A stretch of DNA of 64,000 bases from Hazenella coriacea (GTDB taxonomy: Bacteria; Bacillota; Bacilli; Thermoactinomycetales; Thermoactinomycetaceae): assembly GCF_004341825.1 (NCBI RefSeq), contig NZ_SMAG01000003.1, positions 186,001 to 250,000 on the forward strand, given 5' to 3'. The notes under the pieces were generated by a model. It was not told the DNA's origin. It did not search any database and saw nothing but the letters and a program-made list of their open reading frames with translations. Position 1 is the first letter of the stretch, and each line of letters starts with the position of its first letter. The position numbers were made by a program, and so were the translations under genes. Of this stretch, positions 19,638-29,354 are shown in pieces.

Positions 19638-20660
19638 TTAAACGGGTACATTCATATGTAGAAGTAGACGCTCAATGGCCAAAATCTTATCTGAACGGCC
19701 TGATTTAATATCTTGATCCGCTTGGATCGCTTGTGCCAATAGTGACCGTAACATCTTTTCTGAAAAGTGGGTCACTTGTTTAAGCGCAAGCTTTACAGGG
19801 TAAGGGTGAACTTTTAGCTGAGAAGCAATCTCTTTCTCTGGATAGCCTTGCTGGGATAGAACCTTAACCTGAAGCATTAGCCGAAACTGGCGGGTAATCA
19901 AGGCCAAGATACGAATAGGTTCTTCTCTCTGGTAAAGCAGGTCATACCAGATCGAGAAGGCTTCCTCCATCTGACGGCGAGCAATGTGATCCGTTAGCTT
20001 AAACACATCCTGCTCCAAAGTACGGGGAACCAACTCGGTTACATGGTTGGGATTAATTGTTCCCCGTTGTCCCACATAAGTAGCTAACTTAATACACTCC
20101 TGTTGAAGTAAGCGAAGGTCATTGCCAACGAGCTGGATCAATTCTCCGATCGCATCTGGTGTTATCTTCACTTCTAGTTGGTGACATCGTTTGTTCACCC
20201 ACTGACTTAGTTCATTCCCTTGGAGTGGATTAAACTGAAGCGTTCGTGCTAGCTTTTGTAGTTGTTTGACTACTTTTTTTCGTTTATCCAATTTATCAGC
20301 AGGAGCAATTAAAATAACAATATTAGGAGTAAATGGTTGTCCTATGTAATCGATTAGTACATCTGCCTGATGATCTACACCACTTTTTCTTTTCGCCGAG
20401 GTTAGAAAGTAAGCATTTTTCCCGATAATCAAACGTCGCTCTCCAAAAAAAGGAGGAGTCTCCGCTTCTTGAACGAGCTCTTGAATCGAAATCTCCTCTA
20501 AATCTAGCCAAACTTCATTGCCAAACTCATCTTCTTCTGGCATCAACTGTTGTCGAATCCAATGTACCGTTTCGTCTATTAAAAAGGTTTCAGCACCATA
20601 AAAAAAGTAAACCGGATGTAGTTTATTTTTCTTGATGTCTTCAAAAAGTTGCCGATCCAT
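19638..20660 (-). CDS. holA: DNA polymerase III subunit delta
   Basis: The delta subunit opens the sliding clamp within the clamp-loader complex. The 340-residue product begins near MDRQLFEDIKKNKLHPVYFFYGAE. The family hallmark PVYFFYGAETFLIDE is followed by an AAA-like domain (IVILIAPADKLDKRKK) and the C-terminal helical collar with GRSDKILAIERLLLHM. ATG 20660 is 8 nt after AGAGGTG. An ORF extension to 20678 is possible. Position downstream of comEC matches B. subtilis yqeN/holA. Confidence 0.95.
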   Translation of the reverse strand: MDRQLFEDIKKNKLHPVYFFYGAETFLIDETVHWIRQQLMPEEDEFGNEVWLDLEEISIQELVQEAETPPFFGERRLIIGKNAYFLTSAKRKSGVDHQADVLIDYIGQPFTPNIVILIAPADKLDKRKKVVKQLQKLARTLQFNPLQGNELSQWVNKRCHQLEVKITPDAIGELIQLVGNDLRLLQQECIKLATYVGQRGTINPNHVTELVPRTLEQDVFKLTDHIARRQMEEAFSIWYDLLYQREEPIRILALITRQFRLMLQVKVLSQQGYPEKEIASQLKVHPYPVKLALKQVTHFSEKMLRSLLAQAIQADQDIKSGRSDKILAIERLLLHMNVPV

Positions 20661-20860
20661 CCATGAGTCACCTCTCATCCTAGTTTACCTGTTTTCCATT
20701 TTTTCTTCTATCTTTATTCTTTAGGTTTTTCAGCTGAAGTTGATTTTCGATGTGAATCTCAGTGGTGTCTACTCGATCATATTTACCTTTACTATCAAAC
20801 ATCGGAGTTCGATTTGCCAAGGAAAAGTCCGCTCTACCCTTCGATTCCGAGAGGACACTT

Positions 20861-23275
20861 TTATTTAATCATTGCTTCTAATTGATATTTTCCAGACGGA
20901 TCTACACGAACACTAATCGCACCCTGTTCATCCGTTCGCCAGATGATAGCTTGATGTTGCTCAAGACGCTGGAGTACATCGGGAGTTGGATGACCGAAGC
21001 GGTTCTGTTTTCCTACTGAGATCACTGCATGCTTGGGTTGAGTCGCAGATAACCATGGCTCGTGTGTGGAAGTTCGACTCCCATGATGTGCGACCTTTAA
21101 AACATCTACAGATGGCAAATCCCAGTGGGTAAGTAAAAATTGTTCCGCCTGTTTTCCAATATCCCCTGTCAGTAGAATCTTTACCCCGTATACTTGTAAA
21201 AGTACAACGACAGAGTCCTCATTTGTCTGCTTTCCATCACTGAGTAACTGTTTGGAATCAGGGTGGAGGAATTGCCAAGAGACCCCTGACTCCAACTGCC
21301 AACCCTTTCCTGAAGGAACATGTCCAATCGGAACGCCTTGTTTTTCTAGTGAATTTATTAACATCGCCTCGATCAGTGATCGTGGTGGATGCGGATTTCG
21401 AATCACCTGCTTCACGGGAAAACGTTCCACAACAGCCAAGAGACCCCCAATATGATCTGCATCCCCATGGGTAAGAATCAGTTGATCAATCTGACGAATC
21501 CCTCGATAAGATAAGTATGGGACAAGTACTCTCTTCCCTACATCATAGGAGCTAGTTCTTTGTTGCCATTTTTCTTTGGCATAAGATACACTACCTCCTC
21601 CATCAATCATAATGACTTTCCCATCCTTGGTCTCTATGATGATTGCATCGCCCTGTCCTACATCCAAAAAAGTAATTCGCGTCTCCTCTCGCTCCCATAA
21701 ATGGATCTGATGTGCATATACGAAGAGTGCGACAAGGAATCCCATAGAAATCCAACGATGTTTAGAATGAACAAAATACGATTTGACCCAAGCCCCCCAA
21801 AGATAAAGAAGAATGATTATATATGCGAGTAACCATAGTAGAGAAGGTGGTACCCATGATGTATGAGCCCAGCTCCACGCCATCAACAAGTCTACACCTT
21901 GATCGACTCCATCCAAGACTAGAGAGGGAAAAAGAGCGATCCCTTTCGCCAAAGAGGAATTTATAAAGCTGAGAAAAAGACTTCCCATCCCGATTGGAAG
22001 AACCAATAAACTAAGCACAGGCACAAAAAGTAGATTAGCCAACCAAGAAATGAAAGAAAACTGTTGGAAATGCCAGATCAAGATGGGAAAAGAAACAACC
22101 TGAGCAATGATCATGACTGCAATCGTTGAACGTAGCCAGCTCCAATCCAATGGTAAACGGTCCGCCAACTCTTCTACTCCAATAATTAAAGCAAAAGTAA
22201 CAAGATAACTCAGTTGAAAGCCAACTTCTAGCCATTGATAGGGATTCCATAACAATTGAACGATCAACGCTATAGCTAGGAAAGAGGCCATATCCTTCCA
22301 TTTATTTAGATAAATCGCCAACAAGGCTAACCCTCCCATAAGCGAAGCACGAATCACGGGAACCCCCGCCCCTACTAACATCGCATAAAGAGGAAGGACA
22401 CATAGAGTAACTAATGCTGCCTTTTCCCTTGTCAACCCAATCCATTTAAGAGCGACATATAAGCAACTCACAATGACCCCAACATGTAATCCTGAAATAG
22501 ATAAAATATGTATGATTCCTAGTTGCTGATAATTCTCTTGGGTGTCTTCGTCCACTTGCTCTCGTTGTCCTAACAACATTCCTTTCATAAGCCCTGCATG
22601 CTCCTGCGAAAAAATCGTGTCCAGCTGTTGGGACAAGTGTGCTTGTAGATGGTCTAACTCTACACGAAGATGAAAGGAAGAAGAAGATTGAACGATGGGT
22701 TTCCAGCCATCCATTTTTCCTATCCAATGAATTTGTTGGCGATAGAGATATTCTTGATAGTGAAAGGCACCTGGATTCCGTGGTGGAGAAGGTCGCTCGA
22801 TCACCATAGTCCCACGAAGGTAATCATACCTTTGGAGAGTCTGAGCCTGTCTCCACTCATCTACATCTTTCAATTTTGCAGCCACCCGAATCCGCTCATT
22901 GGAAAGGGGATGGACAGTGCTCTCATTCGATATGTAACTCACATCCATATCAAACGTCACACGATCTCCATCTACAATCGGTTGACTGATCACTTTTCCT
23001 GTTACAATACCCACACAAGTTTCAGTACAAAATGAAGAAATCATCGAATGATTATGCTGATCTACATATGCAAACCGAGCAGCCCCCAAAAAAATACCGA
23101 TCAAAAAAAGAGTTACCATCAGCCCTCTTCGATAATAGTAAAAGACCCATCCTCCAATGACCATCACTAAGATGAAAAAAACGATGTAGCCTAGCCAATT
23201 TTTCCAGAGCCAATAGCTGATCATGCTACCCGCTAACCATCCCAATCCAATGACTACAAATGGTCTCTGTAACAA
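20861..23275 (-). CDS. comEC: DNA uptake channel protein ComEC/Rec2
   Basis: ComEC forms the inner-membrane channel for transforming DNA. The 804-residue product has N-terminal membrane segments, an OB-like soluble domain, and the multi-spanning Competence domain (ILSISGLHVGVIVSCLYVAL, LPLYAMLVGAGVPVIRASLMGG). A C-terminal metallo-beta-lactamase domain follows, with FLDVGQGDAIIIE, LTHGDADHIGG and VLKVAHHGS. The start is TTG 23275, 8 nt after GGAGTG. It appears full length and intact, with comEA separated from it by about 6 kb of inserted genes and comEB absent. Confidence 0.95.
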   Translation of the reverse strand: MLQRPFVVIGLGWLAGSMISYWLWKNWLGYIVFFILVMVIGGWVFYYYRRGLMVTLFLIGIFLGAARFAYVDQHNHSMISSFCTETCVGIVTGKVISQPIVDGDRVTFDMDVSYISNESTVHPLSNERIRVAAKLKDVDEWRQAQTLQRYDYLRGTMVIERPSPPRNPGAFHYQEYLYRQQIHWIGKMDGWKPIVQSSSSFHLRVELDHLQAHLSQQLDTIFSQEHAGLMKGMLLGQREQVDEDTQENYQQLGIIHILSISGLHVGVIVSCLYVALKWIGLTREKAALVTLCVLPLYAMLVGAGVPVIRASLMGGLALLAIYLNKWKDMASFLAIALIVQLLWNPYQWLEVGFQLSYLVTFALIIGVEELADRLPLDWSWLRSTIAVMIIAQVVSFPILIWHFQQFSFISWLANLLFVPVLSLLVLPIGMGSLFLSFINSSLAKGIALFPSLVLDGVDQGVDLLMAWSWAHTSWVPPSLLWLLAYIIILLYLWGAWVKSYFVHSKHRWISMGFLVALFVYAHQIHLWEREETRITFLDVGQGDAIIIETKDGKVIMIDGGGSVSYAKEKWQQRTSSYDVGKRVLVPYLSYRGIRQIDQLILTHGDADHIGGLLAVVERFPVKQVIRNPHPPRSLIEAMLINSLEKQGVPIGHVPSGKGWQLESGVSWQFLHPDSKQLLSDGKQTNEDSVVVLLQVYGVKILLTGDIGKQAEQFLLTHWDLPSVDVLKVAHHGSRTSTHEPWLSATQPKHAVISVGKQNRFGHPTPDVLQRLEQHQAIIWRTDEQGAISVRVDPSGKYQLEAMIK

Positions 23276-23344
23276 ACTTTATTCACTCCAACGATCTATT
23301 TTGTAAATAATTCCATACCATTCGACATTTTCCTGTCTTTTTGT

Positions 23345-23386
23345 ACAAAAAAAGCCTGTCGAATTCTTTCAACAGGCTTTTCCATT
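23345..23386 (-). terminator. Terminator after the ABC-F gene
   Basis: AAAGCCTGT / ACAGGCTTT stem with flanking A- and T-runs, between the ABC-F gene and comEC. Confidence 0.85.
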
Positions 23387-23404
23387 TAAAATCAAAACGA
23401 AAAA

Positions 23405-25042
23405 TTACTTCCCACCTTCTCGTCTACTTTTCGCCCAATCATAATTTCCTTCATAGCGAGTTAATCGTTGGTCTTCTAGCCAATAGATTTGGTCCACAAT
23501 CCGATTCAAAAAATAACGATCATGGGAAATCATCAACACAGTTCCTGGAAACTCTAGGATGGCCTCTTCCAATACTTCTCTCGAATCAATATCTAGATGG
23601 TTGGTCGGTTCGTCCAAAATGAGTAGATTGATATCTTGGTGCATCAACTGAGCCAATCGCAAACGCATTCGCTCACCACCGCTAAGATCTTTCACTTTTT
23701 GAAATACAGCATAACCATGAAATAAAAATCGTGCGAGCAGATGACGTGCATCGCTTTCTGCTACATGGACTTCATCTCGAAAAGCTTCGATCACTGTTCG
23801 GTCCAGATCTCCTTCAAAAGCTCCTTGTGACAAATAGCCCACTTTTACTGATGTACCCATCCGTACAGTTCCTTCATCCGCCTCAATCTCCCCCTGAATA
23901 ATTCGTAAAAGTGTCGTCTTCCCTGTACCATTGGCTCCAACAATTGCACATCGTTGACCAAATGAAATCACAAGATCAACATTGGAAAATAGTAAACGAT
24001 CCTCCGCCAATTTCCCAATCTGTTCAGCAACAATGACATCCTTCCCACTTCGGGAACTCATTTCGAATTGTAGATTCATCTTTTTTCTTTCTAAAACAGG
24101 ACGTTTGACTTTTTCAATCCGCGCAAGTGCTTTTTCCATACTTTTAGCCTGACGGTGTAACCCTGCATTAGGGGGATTGGAACGATTCGCCCACTCTTTT
24201 AATCGCTTGATGGTCTCTTTCATTTTCTTGATTTTACGTTCTTGTTGTTGATACTCTTGAAACTGTGCTAATAGCCGTTTCTCTTTTTCTTGAACAAATG
24301 AAGAATAGTTACTTTGATAAACGGTGATTTCTCCTTCTTCCAGATCCCAAATCTCTGTAACAACCCGATCCAGAAAATAACGATCATGTGAGACAACAAT
24401 GACTGCTCCTTGATATTTACCTAAAAAGTCTTCCAACCATTCAATCGATGGTAAATCTAAGTGGTTGGTGGGTTCATCGAGTAAAAGTATTTCTGGCTTT
24501 CTAAGAAGCAATGTAGCCAACCCAATCTTGGTTTTCTCCCCTCCACTACATTCAATAAAGGGACGATCCCACATCGTTGTTGGAATACCTAAGCCACTTG
24601 AAACTTGGGCGATCGCAGATTCAATCTGATAACCACCCTCATCGGCAAATTGCTGTTGATATTGATCCCAACGTTGATATAACCGGTTAAGCCGTGCTTC
24701 ATCCTGAGAATGTTCGCTGATTTCAAATGCAAGCTGCTCTATTTTTTTCTCCAGCTCCATAAGTTCAGCAAACGACTGTAGTAGAACATCTTTGACTGTC
24801 AATGATCTAGCAAACTCAGGAATTTGTGCTAGATAGCCAATTTTTACTTGTTTGCGAACAAAGACATCCCCTTCATCCGGGCTCTCAACCCCAGAGATAC
24901 ACTTCAGTAATGTTGTTTTTCCACTTCCATTGGCACCCACCAATCCAATTCGGGCTCCCGCTTGAACTTCAACATTTATTTGCTTGAGTACCCACTCAGC
25001 ACCCAACATTTTTTTAAGTTGATGACACGCACATACGATCAT
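23405..25042 (-). CDS. ABC-F family ATPase (ribosome-associated type)
   Basis: A 545-residue protein with two ABC nucleotide-binding domains and no membrane segments. Walker A motifs are GANGSGKTT (about residues 38-46) and GANGTGKTT. Signature sequences are CSGGEKTKIGLA and LSGGERMRLRLA. Walker B with LLLDEPTNHLD and LILDEPTNHLD are the ABC-F hallmark. A charged linker (about residues 250-310, QEYQQQERKIKKMKE) joins them. ABC-F proteins act on ribosomes in translation rescue or antibiotic resistance. ATG 25042 is preferred over TTG 25048. The gene is preceded by a leader ORF and terminator (25068-25268), suggesting attenuation control. The C terminus is short, as in Uup/YdiF-like or Vml-like members. 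Confidence 0.88.
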   Translation of the reverse strand: MIVCACHQLKKMLGAEWVLKQINVEVQAGARIGLVGANGSGKTTLLKCISGVESPDEGDVFVRKQVKIGYLAQIPEFARSLTVKDVLLQSFAELMELEKKIEQLAFEISEHSQDEARLNRLYQRWDQYQQQFADEGGYQIESAIAQVSSGLGIPTTMWDRPFIECSGGEKTKIGLATLLLRKPEILLLDEPTNHLDLPSIEWLEDFLGKYQGAVIVVSHDRYFLDRVVTEIWDLEEGEITVYQSNYSSFVQEKEKRLLAQFQEYQQQERKIKKMKETIKRLKEWANRSNPPNAGLHRQAKSMEKALARIEKVKRPVLERKKMNLQFEMSSRSGKDVIVAEQIGKLAEDRLLFSNVDLVISFGQRCAIVGANGTGKTTLLRIIQGEIEADEGTVRMGTSVKVGYLSQGAFEGDLDRTVIEAFRDEVHVAESDARHLLARFLFHGYAVFQKVKDLSGGERMRLRLAQLMHQDINLLILDEPTNHLDIDSREVLEEAILEFPGTVLMISHDRYFLNRIVDQIYWLEDQRLTRYEGNYDWAKSRREGGK

Positions 25043-25067
25043 GAACAAGACTCTCCTTTTGTAGACA

Positions 25068-25105
25068 GCAAAAAGCCATCAGCAAGAAAACCTCGCCGAT
25101 GGCTC
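25068..25105 (-). terminator. Leader terminator/attenuator before the ABC-F gene
   Basis: On the minus strand AGCCATCGGC and GCTGATGGCT arms are followed by TTTTTGC, placed between the leader ORF and the ABC-F start codon. This arrangement is typical of transcription attenuation. Confidence 0.8.
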
Positions 25106-25136
25106 TCTGTCCTTTATTTGAGAACGATGAGGATTC

Positions 25137-25268
25137 TTACGAAATCATAGAATAGAGGTCATTTGTATAGCTAAAAATGGACACACTGATCCCGTTAATT
25201 GCTTTTTTATGGGTAATGGCATGTTTTTCCACTGCCAACCATGTGATGAACTCTATTCCTGTTCGCAA
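25137..25268 (-). CDS. Small leader ORF upstream of the ABC-F gene
   Basis: A 43-codon ORF starting with TTG at 25268, 7-8 nt after a near-perfect AAGGAGGTG, and ending TAA at 25137. The product begins MRTGIEFITWLAVEKHAITHK and ends YTNDLYSMIS. I recognise no family. It lies 45 nt after a good promoter and just before an intrinsic terminator that precedes the ABC-F gene. I infer a leader peptide whose translation status controls read-through, as known for antibiotic-inducible ABC-F genes. It could instead be an independent small protein. Confidence 0.6.
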   Translation of the reverse strand: MRTGIEFITWLAVEKHAITHKKAINGISVSIFSYTNDLYSMIS

Positions 25269-25312
25269 GATCCTCACCTCCTTGTCATTGATCGTTTGAT
25301 TAATATCTTTAA

Positions 25313-25341
25313 ATTATATGAAAACAAATAGTAATATGCAA
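25313..25341 (-). promoter_or_regulatory. Sigma-A promoter of the ABC-F leader transcript
   Basis: On the minus strand TTGCAT, a 17-base spacer and a consensus TATAAT. Confidence 0.75.
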
Positions 25342-25388
25342 CCCATTGTGCTAATTTTTTATATCCTATATTTATCTAATCACTCTAA

Positions 25389-25560
25389 ATGAGCATTTTA
25401 AGTAACATATATATCCCAATTCCGTCGAGTTGTTTCTCTGTTTCACTCTCGTAGCAGATCCGCAAAAGTCGTTCGCCAGAGAAGCATCTCCTCTCCTAGG
25501 TTCTCTGGATCAAGCCACTTAGTTTCCAATTCATTCAAGTGATTTTGCTCAAGTCACGCT
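25389..25560 (-). repeat. Dispersed intergenic repeat, copy R2
   Basis: The most complete relative of R1: GAGCATTTTA block, hairpin TTCTCTG/CAGAGAA with the CGTAGCAGATCCGCAAAAG loop, CTCTCCTAGG, then TTTCCAATTCATTCAAGTG. It lies 3' of dcd, beyond its terminator. Confidence 0.75.
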
Positions 25561-25586
25561 AATTAGTATTCATGGCTTCATTGAAT

Positions 25587-25620
25587 AGAGCCAACAGAGC
25601 TACATGTCTGTTGGCTCTCA
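25587..25620 (-). terminator. Terminator after dcd
   Basis: AGAGCCAACAGA / TCTGTTGGCTCT perfect 12-bp stem just after the dcd stop. The following tract is only moderately T-rich. Confidence 0.7.
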
Positions 25621-25627
25621 CCATCGT

Positions 25628-26185
25628 TTATACACGTGGTAATGTAATTCCTGTTTGATTCTGATACTTCCCTTGCTTGTGGCGATAAGAGACTTCACAA
25701 GCTTCATCACTTTCAAAGAAAAGTACTTGACAAAGTCCTTCATTGGAATAAATCTTGGCTGGTAAAGGAGTCGTATTAGAAATTTCTAATGTTACGTAAC
25801 CTTCCCACCCAGGCTCAAAAGGAGTCACATTGGTAATAATCCCGCATCGGGCATATGTAGATTTACCAACACAAACAGCTAATACATTATCAGGAATGCG
25901 GAAATATTCAACTGAACGTGCCAATGCAAACGAATTGGGAGGGATAATGCAAACATCCCCTTTAAAGTCGATAAACGAATCAGAATCGATCTTTTTAGGG
26001 TCAATCACTGAGTTTAAGGCATTATGAAAAATTTTATATTCATCTGCTACACGCAAATCATAGCCATAGCTACTTAAACCAAAGCTTACGGCTTCCCCTT
26101 TGCCTATATTTCGCTCGATAAAGGGCTCAATCATTTTGTGTTCCAAGGCCATTTGCCGAATCCATTTGTCCGATTTTATCGTCAT
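25628..26185 (-). CDS. dcd: dCTP deaminase
   Basis: Converts dCTP to dUTP (or dUMP in bifunctional members) for thymidylate synthesis. The 185-residue product shows [13 protein letters not shown], the active-site region [22 protein letters not shown] and the C-terminal [14 protein letters not shown] that closes over the nucleotide. ATG 26185 is preceded by GAGGAG. It sits in the comEC-comEA interval where B. subtilis carries comEB, a dCMP deaminase, but is not homologous to it. Confidence 0.93.
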   Translation of the reverse strand: MTIKSDKWIRQMALEHKMIEPFIERNIGKGEAVSFGLSSYGYDLRVADEYKIFHNALNSVIDPKKIDSDSFIDFKGDVCIIPPNSFALARSVEYFRIPDNVLAVCVGKSTYARCGIITNVTPFEPGWEGYVTLEISNTTPLPAKIYSNEGLCQVLFFESDEACEVSYRHKQGKYQNQTGITLPRV

Positions 26186-26276
26186 CTCTTTAAGACTCCT
26201 CACTTTTTTCTTTACTCCTCATTTTACATGATGACAGAAAAAAGAAAAACGCCTCAGAGACAAGAGATTTTCTACA

Positions 26277-27437
26277 TCATTTTCCAATTCCTATTTCCAC
26301 CACTGATTCCATCGCTTGTTTAAGATCTGCAATCAAATCATCTACATGCTCCAATCCTACAGATAATCGTAGCAGTCCATCTGTAATCCCATGCTTTTCT
26401 CTCACGTTTTCAGGCATTGATGCATGAGACATTTGTACTGGATACGAAAGAATACTCTCCACTGCACCTAAACTAACAGCGACGATCGGCAGTCGAACTC
26501 TTTTTAAGATTTGCTTAGCTTTCTCTGGTTCTCCAATATCAAAAGAGAGAACCGCTCCATGCCCACTCGCTTGAATCGACTGTAAATAATATCCCTCATG
26601 TGTAGGTAAACCCGTATAATAGACTTGCTTCACCCTAGGATGTTGTTGTAACCAACAGGCAACAATCTCTGCACTTCGTGTTGACTTCTCCATTCGTGCT
26701 TGGAGCGTCTTTAATCCACGTAACACCAGCCAGCAATCTTGAACACCTAAAATAGCCCCAAAGGCATTTTGTAACATTCCAATCTGCTGAGCGATCCCTT
26801 CGTCATTGGTTGCGACTAACCCCGCAACCACATCACTATGACCACTGATAAATTTAGTGGCACTATGAATCACAATATCTGCACCTAGACGAAGAGGTTG
26901 TTGATAATATGGAGTGAGAAATGTATTATCAACAATCGTAAGTAAGCGGTTGGCGTGAGCAATCCCAACAACTCCCTTGATATCAGTCACTTTCAGTAGT
27001 GGGTTAGAGGGGGTTTCGATATAAATCGCTTTGGTATGTGGACGAATCGCCTGATGAATTTGACTCAGATCAGAGGTATCTACAAAAGTCGTTTCAATGC
27101 CCATTCGTTTAAAAACTTGGGTAAGAACTCGATAAGTCCCTCCATAAACATCTTGGGAAACGATTAAATGGTCACCGCGAGAAAATAACAAGAAAACTGT
27201 TGAGATCGCTGCCATTCCTGAAGCAAAAGCAAATCCTCTCACTCCCACTTCCAGACGAGCAATGGTCTCTTCTAGTGCTTGACGTGTTGGATTACCTGAG
27301 CGTGCGTAGTCGTATTTACTAGGTTGATCCAACTCAAATTGATGGTACGTAGATGCTTGGTAAATGGGAATACTCGATGCTCCCGTATATGGATCTATTT
27401 CGTTCCCATTGTGTAAAACCTCGGTTTCAAATCTCAT
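26277..27437 (-). CDS. metC: Cystathionine beta-lyase (PLP-dependent)
   Basis: A PLP enzyme of the Cys/Met metabolism family, most like Bacillus MetC, which cleaves cystathionine to homocysteine for methionine synthesis. The 386-residue product has YDYARSGNPTR (substrate/PLP region), FASGMAAIS, IYIETPSNPLLKVTD, the PLP lysine in HSATKFISGHSDV, GVQDCWLVLRGLKT and SLGAVESILSYP. The MetC-like NAFGAILGVQDCWLVLRGLKTLQ stretch favours beta-lyase over gamma-synthase. ATG 27437 lies behind AAGGGGGAG. It is controlled by the S-box leader upstream. No metI partner is adjacent. Confidence 0.9.
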   Translation of the reverse strand: MRFETEVLHNGNEIDPYTGASSIPIYQASTYHQFELDQPSKYDYARSGNPTRQALEETIARLEVGVRGFAFASGMAAISTVFLLFSRGDHLIVSQDVYGGTYRVLTQVFKRMGIETTFVDTSDLSQIHQAIRPHTKAIYIETPSNPLLKVTDIKGVVGIAHANRLLTIVDNTFLTPYYQQPLRLGADIVIHSATKFISGHSDVVAGLVATNDEGIAQQIGMLQNAFGAILGVQDCWLVLRGLKTLQARMEKSTRSAEIVACWLQQHPRVKQVYYTGLPTHEGYYLQSIQASGHGAVLSFDIGEPEKAKQILKRVRLPIVAVSLGAVESILSYPVQMSHASMPENVREKHGITDGLLRLSVGLEHVDDLIADLKQAMESVVEIGIGK

Positions 27438-27531
27438 CACTCTCTCCCCCTTATTTCATCCATTGAATCCAAGCTTCCATGCAACCATTCATCTCTCACC
27501 AGAAGAGAAGCATCCGCTCTTACGCCTAAAT

Positions 27532-27705
27532 AAAAAAGCCTCTTCTACAATAAAGAGAAGAGGCTTTGATTCAATCAGAGCTTCTCCTCTTATCTCTCAA
27601 GAACATAGTTGTTCTTGCAGGATTTGGCACCTTCCGATCGGAATGTTCCCATCGAGGTTGCCGGGCTTCATCGGGCCAGTCCCTCCGCCACTCTGGATAA
27701 GAGTA
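27532..27705 (-). ncRNA. SAM-I (S-box) riboswitch upstream of metC
   Basis: The leader carries the S-box core: CTTATCCAGAGTGGCGGAGG, then GGCCCGATGAAGCCCGGCAACC, and a P4 element with AAGGTGCCAAATCC. It ends in a terminator (AAGCCTCTTCT / AGAAGAGGCTT then TTTTTT). SAM binding should terminate transcription and turn metC off. Confidence 0.97.
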
Positions 27706-27757
27706 TGAATCTGCATATATCATTCAATTGTCAAACAGTTCGCTTTCAGTTGAGATG

Positions 27758-27787
27758 ATTATACTAAGGGGATCATACTCACGTCAA
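27758..27787 (-). promoter_or_regulatory. Promoter of the S-box/metC transcript
   Basis: On the minus strand TTGACG, an 18-base spacer and consensus TATAAT. Confidence 0.7.
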
Positions 27788-27831
27788 GCGGACTTAAGAT
27801 TATACAGTAGCCCGTTTAGACATACAATTCG

Positions 27832-27861
27832 TTGATTTCCTTTCCTTTTTAAGCTTACAAT
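27832..27861 (+). promoter_or_regulatory. Promoter of rocD
   Basis: TTGATT, an 18-base spacer and TACAAT. It is divergent from the metC promoter, and if used gives a leader of about 240 nt before rocD. Confidence 0.5.
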
Positions 27862-27867
27862 ATAAAT

Positions 27868-28109
27868 AGAGCCTTCTCCCGATGAACTTTGTGTACATAG
27901 GAGAATACTATCTTTAAACTCAGTAGTGTCAATAGGGAACTATCACTCATATACTGGCGCGCGGAGCACAATTTTCATCCCTCATAGGCTTGTGCCTTTG
28001 GCTAAACAAGAGGTACAAATCTATTTTGGGCGAAAAACGACTCCTAACGGTTGGTACATAGACGCTATTGTTTTAAATACGTTGTCAATAAATTAGAGGA
28101 GGGTATTTG
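27868..28109 (+). promoter_or_regulatory. Long structured leader of rocD, unidentified
   Basis: The gap holds paired segments such as GAGCACAA / TTGTGC (around 27964-27994) and GGTACAAA / TTGGTACA, with a GC-rich start GGCGCGCGG in an otherwise AT-rich gap. It does not match any riboswitch class I can recall. There is no obvious terminator, so control might be at translation initiation. Confidence 0.35.
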
Positions 28110-29300
28110 ATGTCGAAAAACCAGGCTTTGATTGAGCTAACAGATAAATACGGAGCCAGAAATTATCACCCACTACCGATCGTGATTTCTAAAGCAGAAG
28201 GAATCTGGGTGGAAGATGCTGATGGAAAGCGTTATATGGATATGTTAAGCGCTTACTCCGCTTTAAACCATGGACATCGTCATCCCAAGTTGATCCAAGC
28301 TCTAAAGGATCAAGCCGACTTAGTCACACTCACTTCTCGTGCTTTCCACAATGATAAACTAGGACTCTTCTATGAAAAAGTGGCACAGATCACAGGTAAA
28401 GAGTTAGTCTTGCCGATGAATACTGGTGCTGAAGCAGTTGAAACAGCGATCAAAGCGGTTAGACGTTGGGCCTATGATGTGAAAAAAGTTCCAGACAATC
28501 AAGCAGAAATCATTGTATGTGAAGAAAACTTCCATGGTCGTACCCTTGCAGCTATTTCCCTTTCCTCTAATGAAGAATATCAACGCGGATTTGGACCACT
28601 TACTCCTGGATTTAAAGTGATTCCTTATGGAGATGTGGAGGCACTAAGAAAAGCAATTACTCCAAATACCGCTGCATTTTTACTAGAACCCATTCAAGGC
28701 GAAGCTGGAGTGATCGTTCCACCTGAGGGATATCTCAAAGAAGCTGCTGCGATTTGTAAAGAAAACCAAGTCCTTTTCGTTGCAGATGAAATTCAAACAG
28801 GCTTTGGACGTACAGGACAAAATTTCGCTTGTGACTGGGAACAAGTGAAACCAGATATGTACATTATGGGTAAAGCATTAGGCGGAGGTGTCATGCCCAT
28901 CTCTGCAGTAGCCGCAGATCAAGAAATTTTGGGTGTTTTTGAGCCTGGATCACATGGTTCCACTTTTGGAGGAAACCCACTCGCCTGTGCTGTTGCAATC
29001 GCCGCCTTGGAAGTATTAGAAGAAGAAGAGTTACCCAAACGCTCTCGTGAGCTTGGAGAGTATTTTATTCAAGAGCTTCGTAAGATCAATCATCCAAAAA
29101 TTAAAGAGGTCCGTGGAAAAGGATTATTTATCGGTGTTGAATTACACGAACCTGCGCGCTCCTATTGTGAGCAGTTGATGGAAGAAGGATTGCTCTGTAA
29201 AGAAACACATGAAAATACAATCCGTTTTGCTCCCCCATTAACGATTACTAAAGAAGAGCTCGATCTCGCCTTAGAAAAAGTACGAAAAGTCCTCTCTTAA
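28110..29300 (+). CDS. rocD: Ornithine aminotransferase
   Basis: A PLP enzyme converting ornithine and 2-oxoglutarate to glutamate semialdehyde and glutamate, in arginine catabolism and proline synthesis. The 396-residue product closely follows Bacillus Roc[83 protein letters not shown] and the PLP lysine in [14 protein letters not shown] 28110 is preferred (AGAGGAGGG upstream). It interrupts the comEC-comEA neighbourhood of other Bacillales and has its own promoter and terminator. Confidence 0.96.
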   Translation: MSKNQALIELTDKYGARNYHPLPIVISKAEGIWVEDADGKRYMDMLSAYSALNHGHRHPKLIQALKDQADLVTLTSRAFHNDKLGLFYEKVAQITGKELVLPMNTGAEAVETAIKAVRRWAYDVKKVPDNQAEIIVCEENFHGRTLAAISLSSNEEYQRGFGPLTPGFKVIPYGDVEALRKAITPNTAAFLLEPIQGEAGVIVPPEGYLKEAAAICKENQVLFVADEIQTGFGRTGQNFACDWEQVKPDMYIMGKALGGGVMPISAVAADQEILGVFEPGSHGSTFGGNPLACAVAIAALEVLEEEELPKRSRELGEYFIQELRKINHPKIKEVRGKGLFIGVELHEPARSYCEQLMEEGLLCKETHENTIRFAPPLTITKEELDLALEKVRKVLS

Positions 29301-29313
29301 ATAGACCCTCATC

Positions 29314-29348
29314 AAAGAGATCTGTCCTAACTCAGATCTCTTTTTTTA
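29314..29348 (+). terminator. Terminator after rocD
   Basis: AAAGAGATCTG / CAGATCTCTTT stem followed by TTTTTTATA. Confidence 0.9.
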
Positions 29349-29354
29349 TACTAG

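Noticed and set aside
22035-22727. Alternate-frame ORFs inside comEC
   Set aside because: The comEC frame is continuous with clear Competence domain motifs.
27364-27708. 114-codon plus-strand ORF
   Set aside because: It runs through the metC 5' end and the S-box riboswitch; a chance frame.
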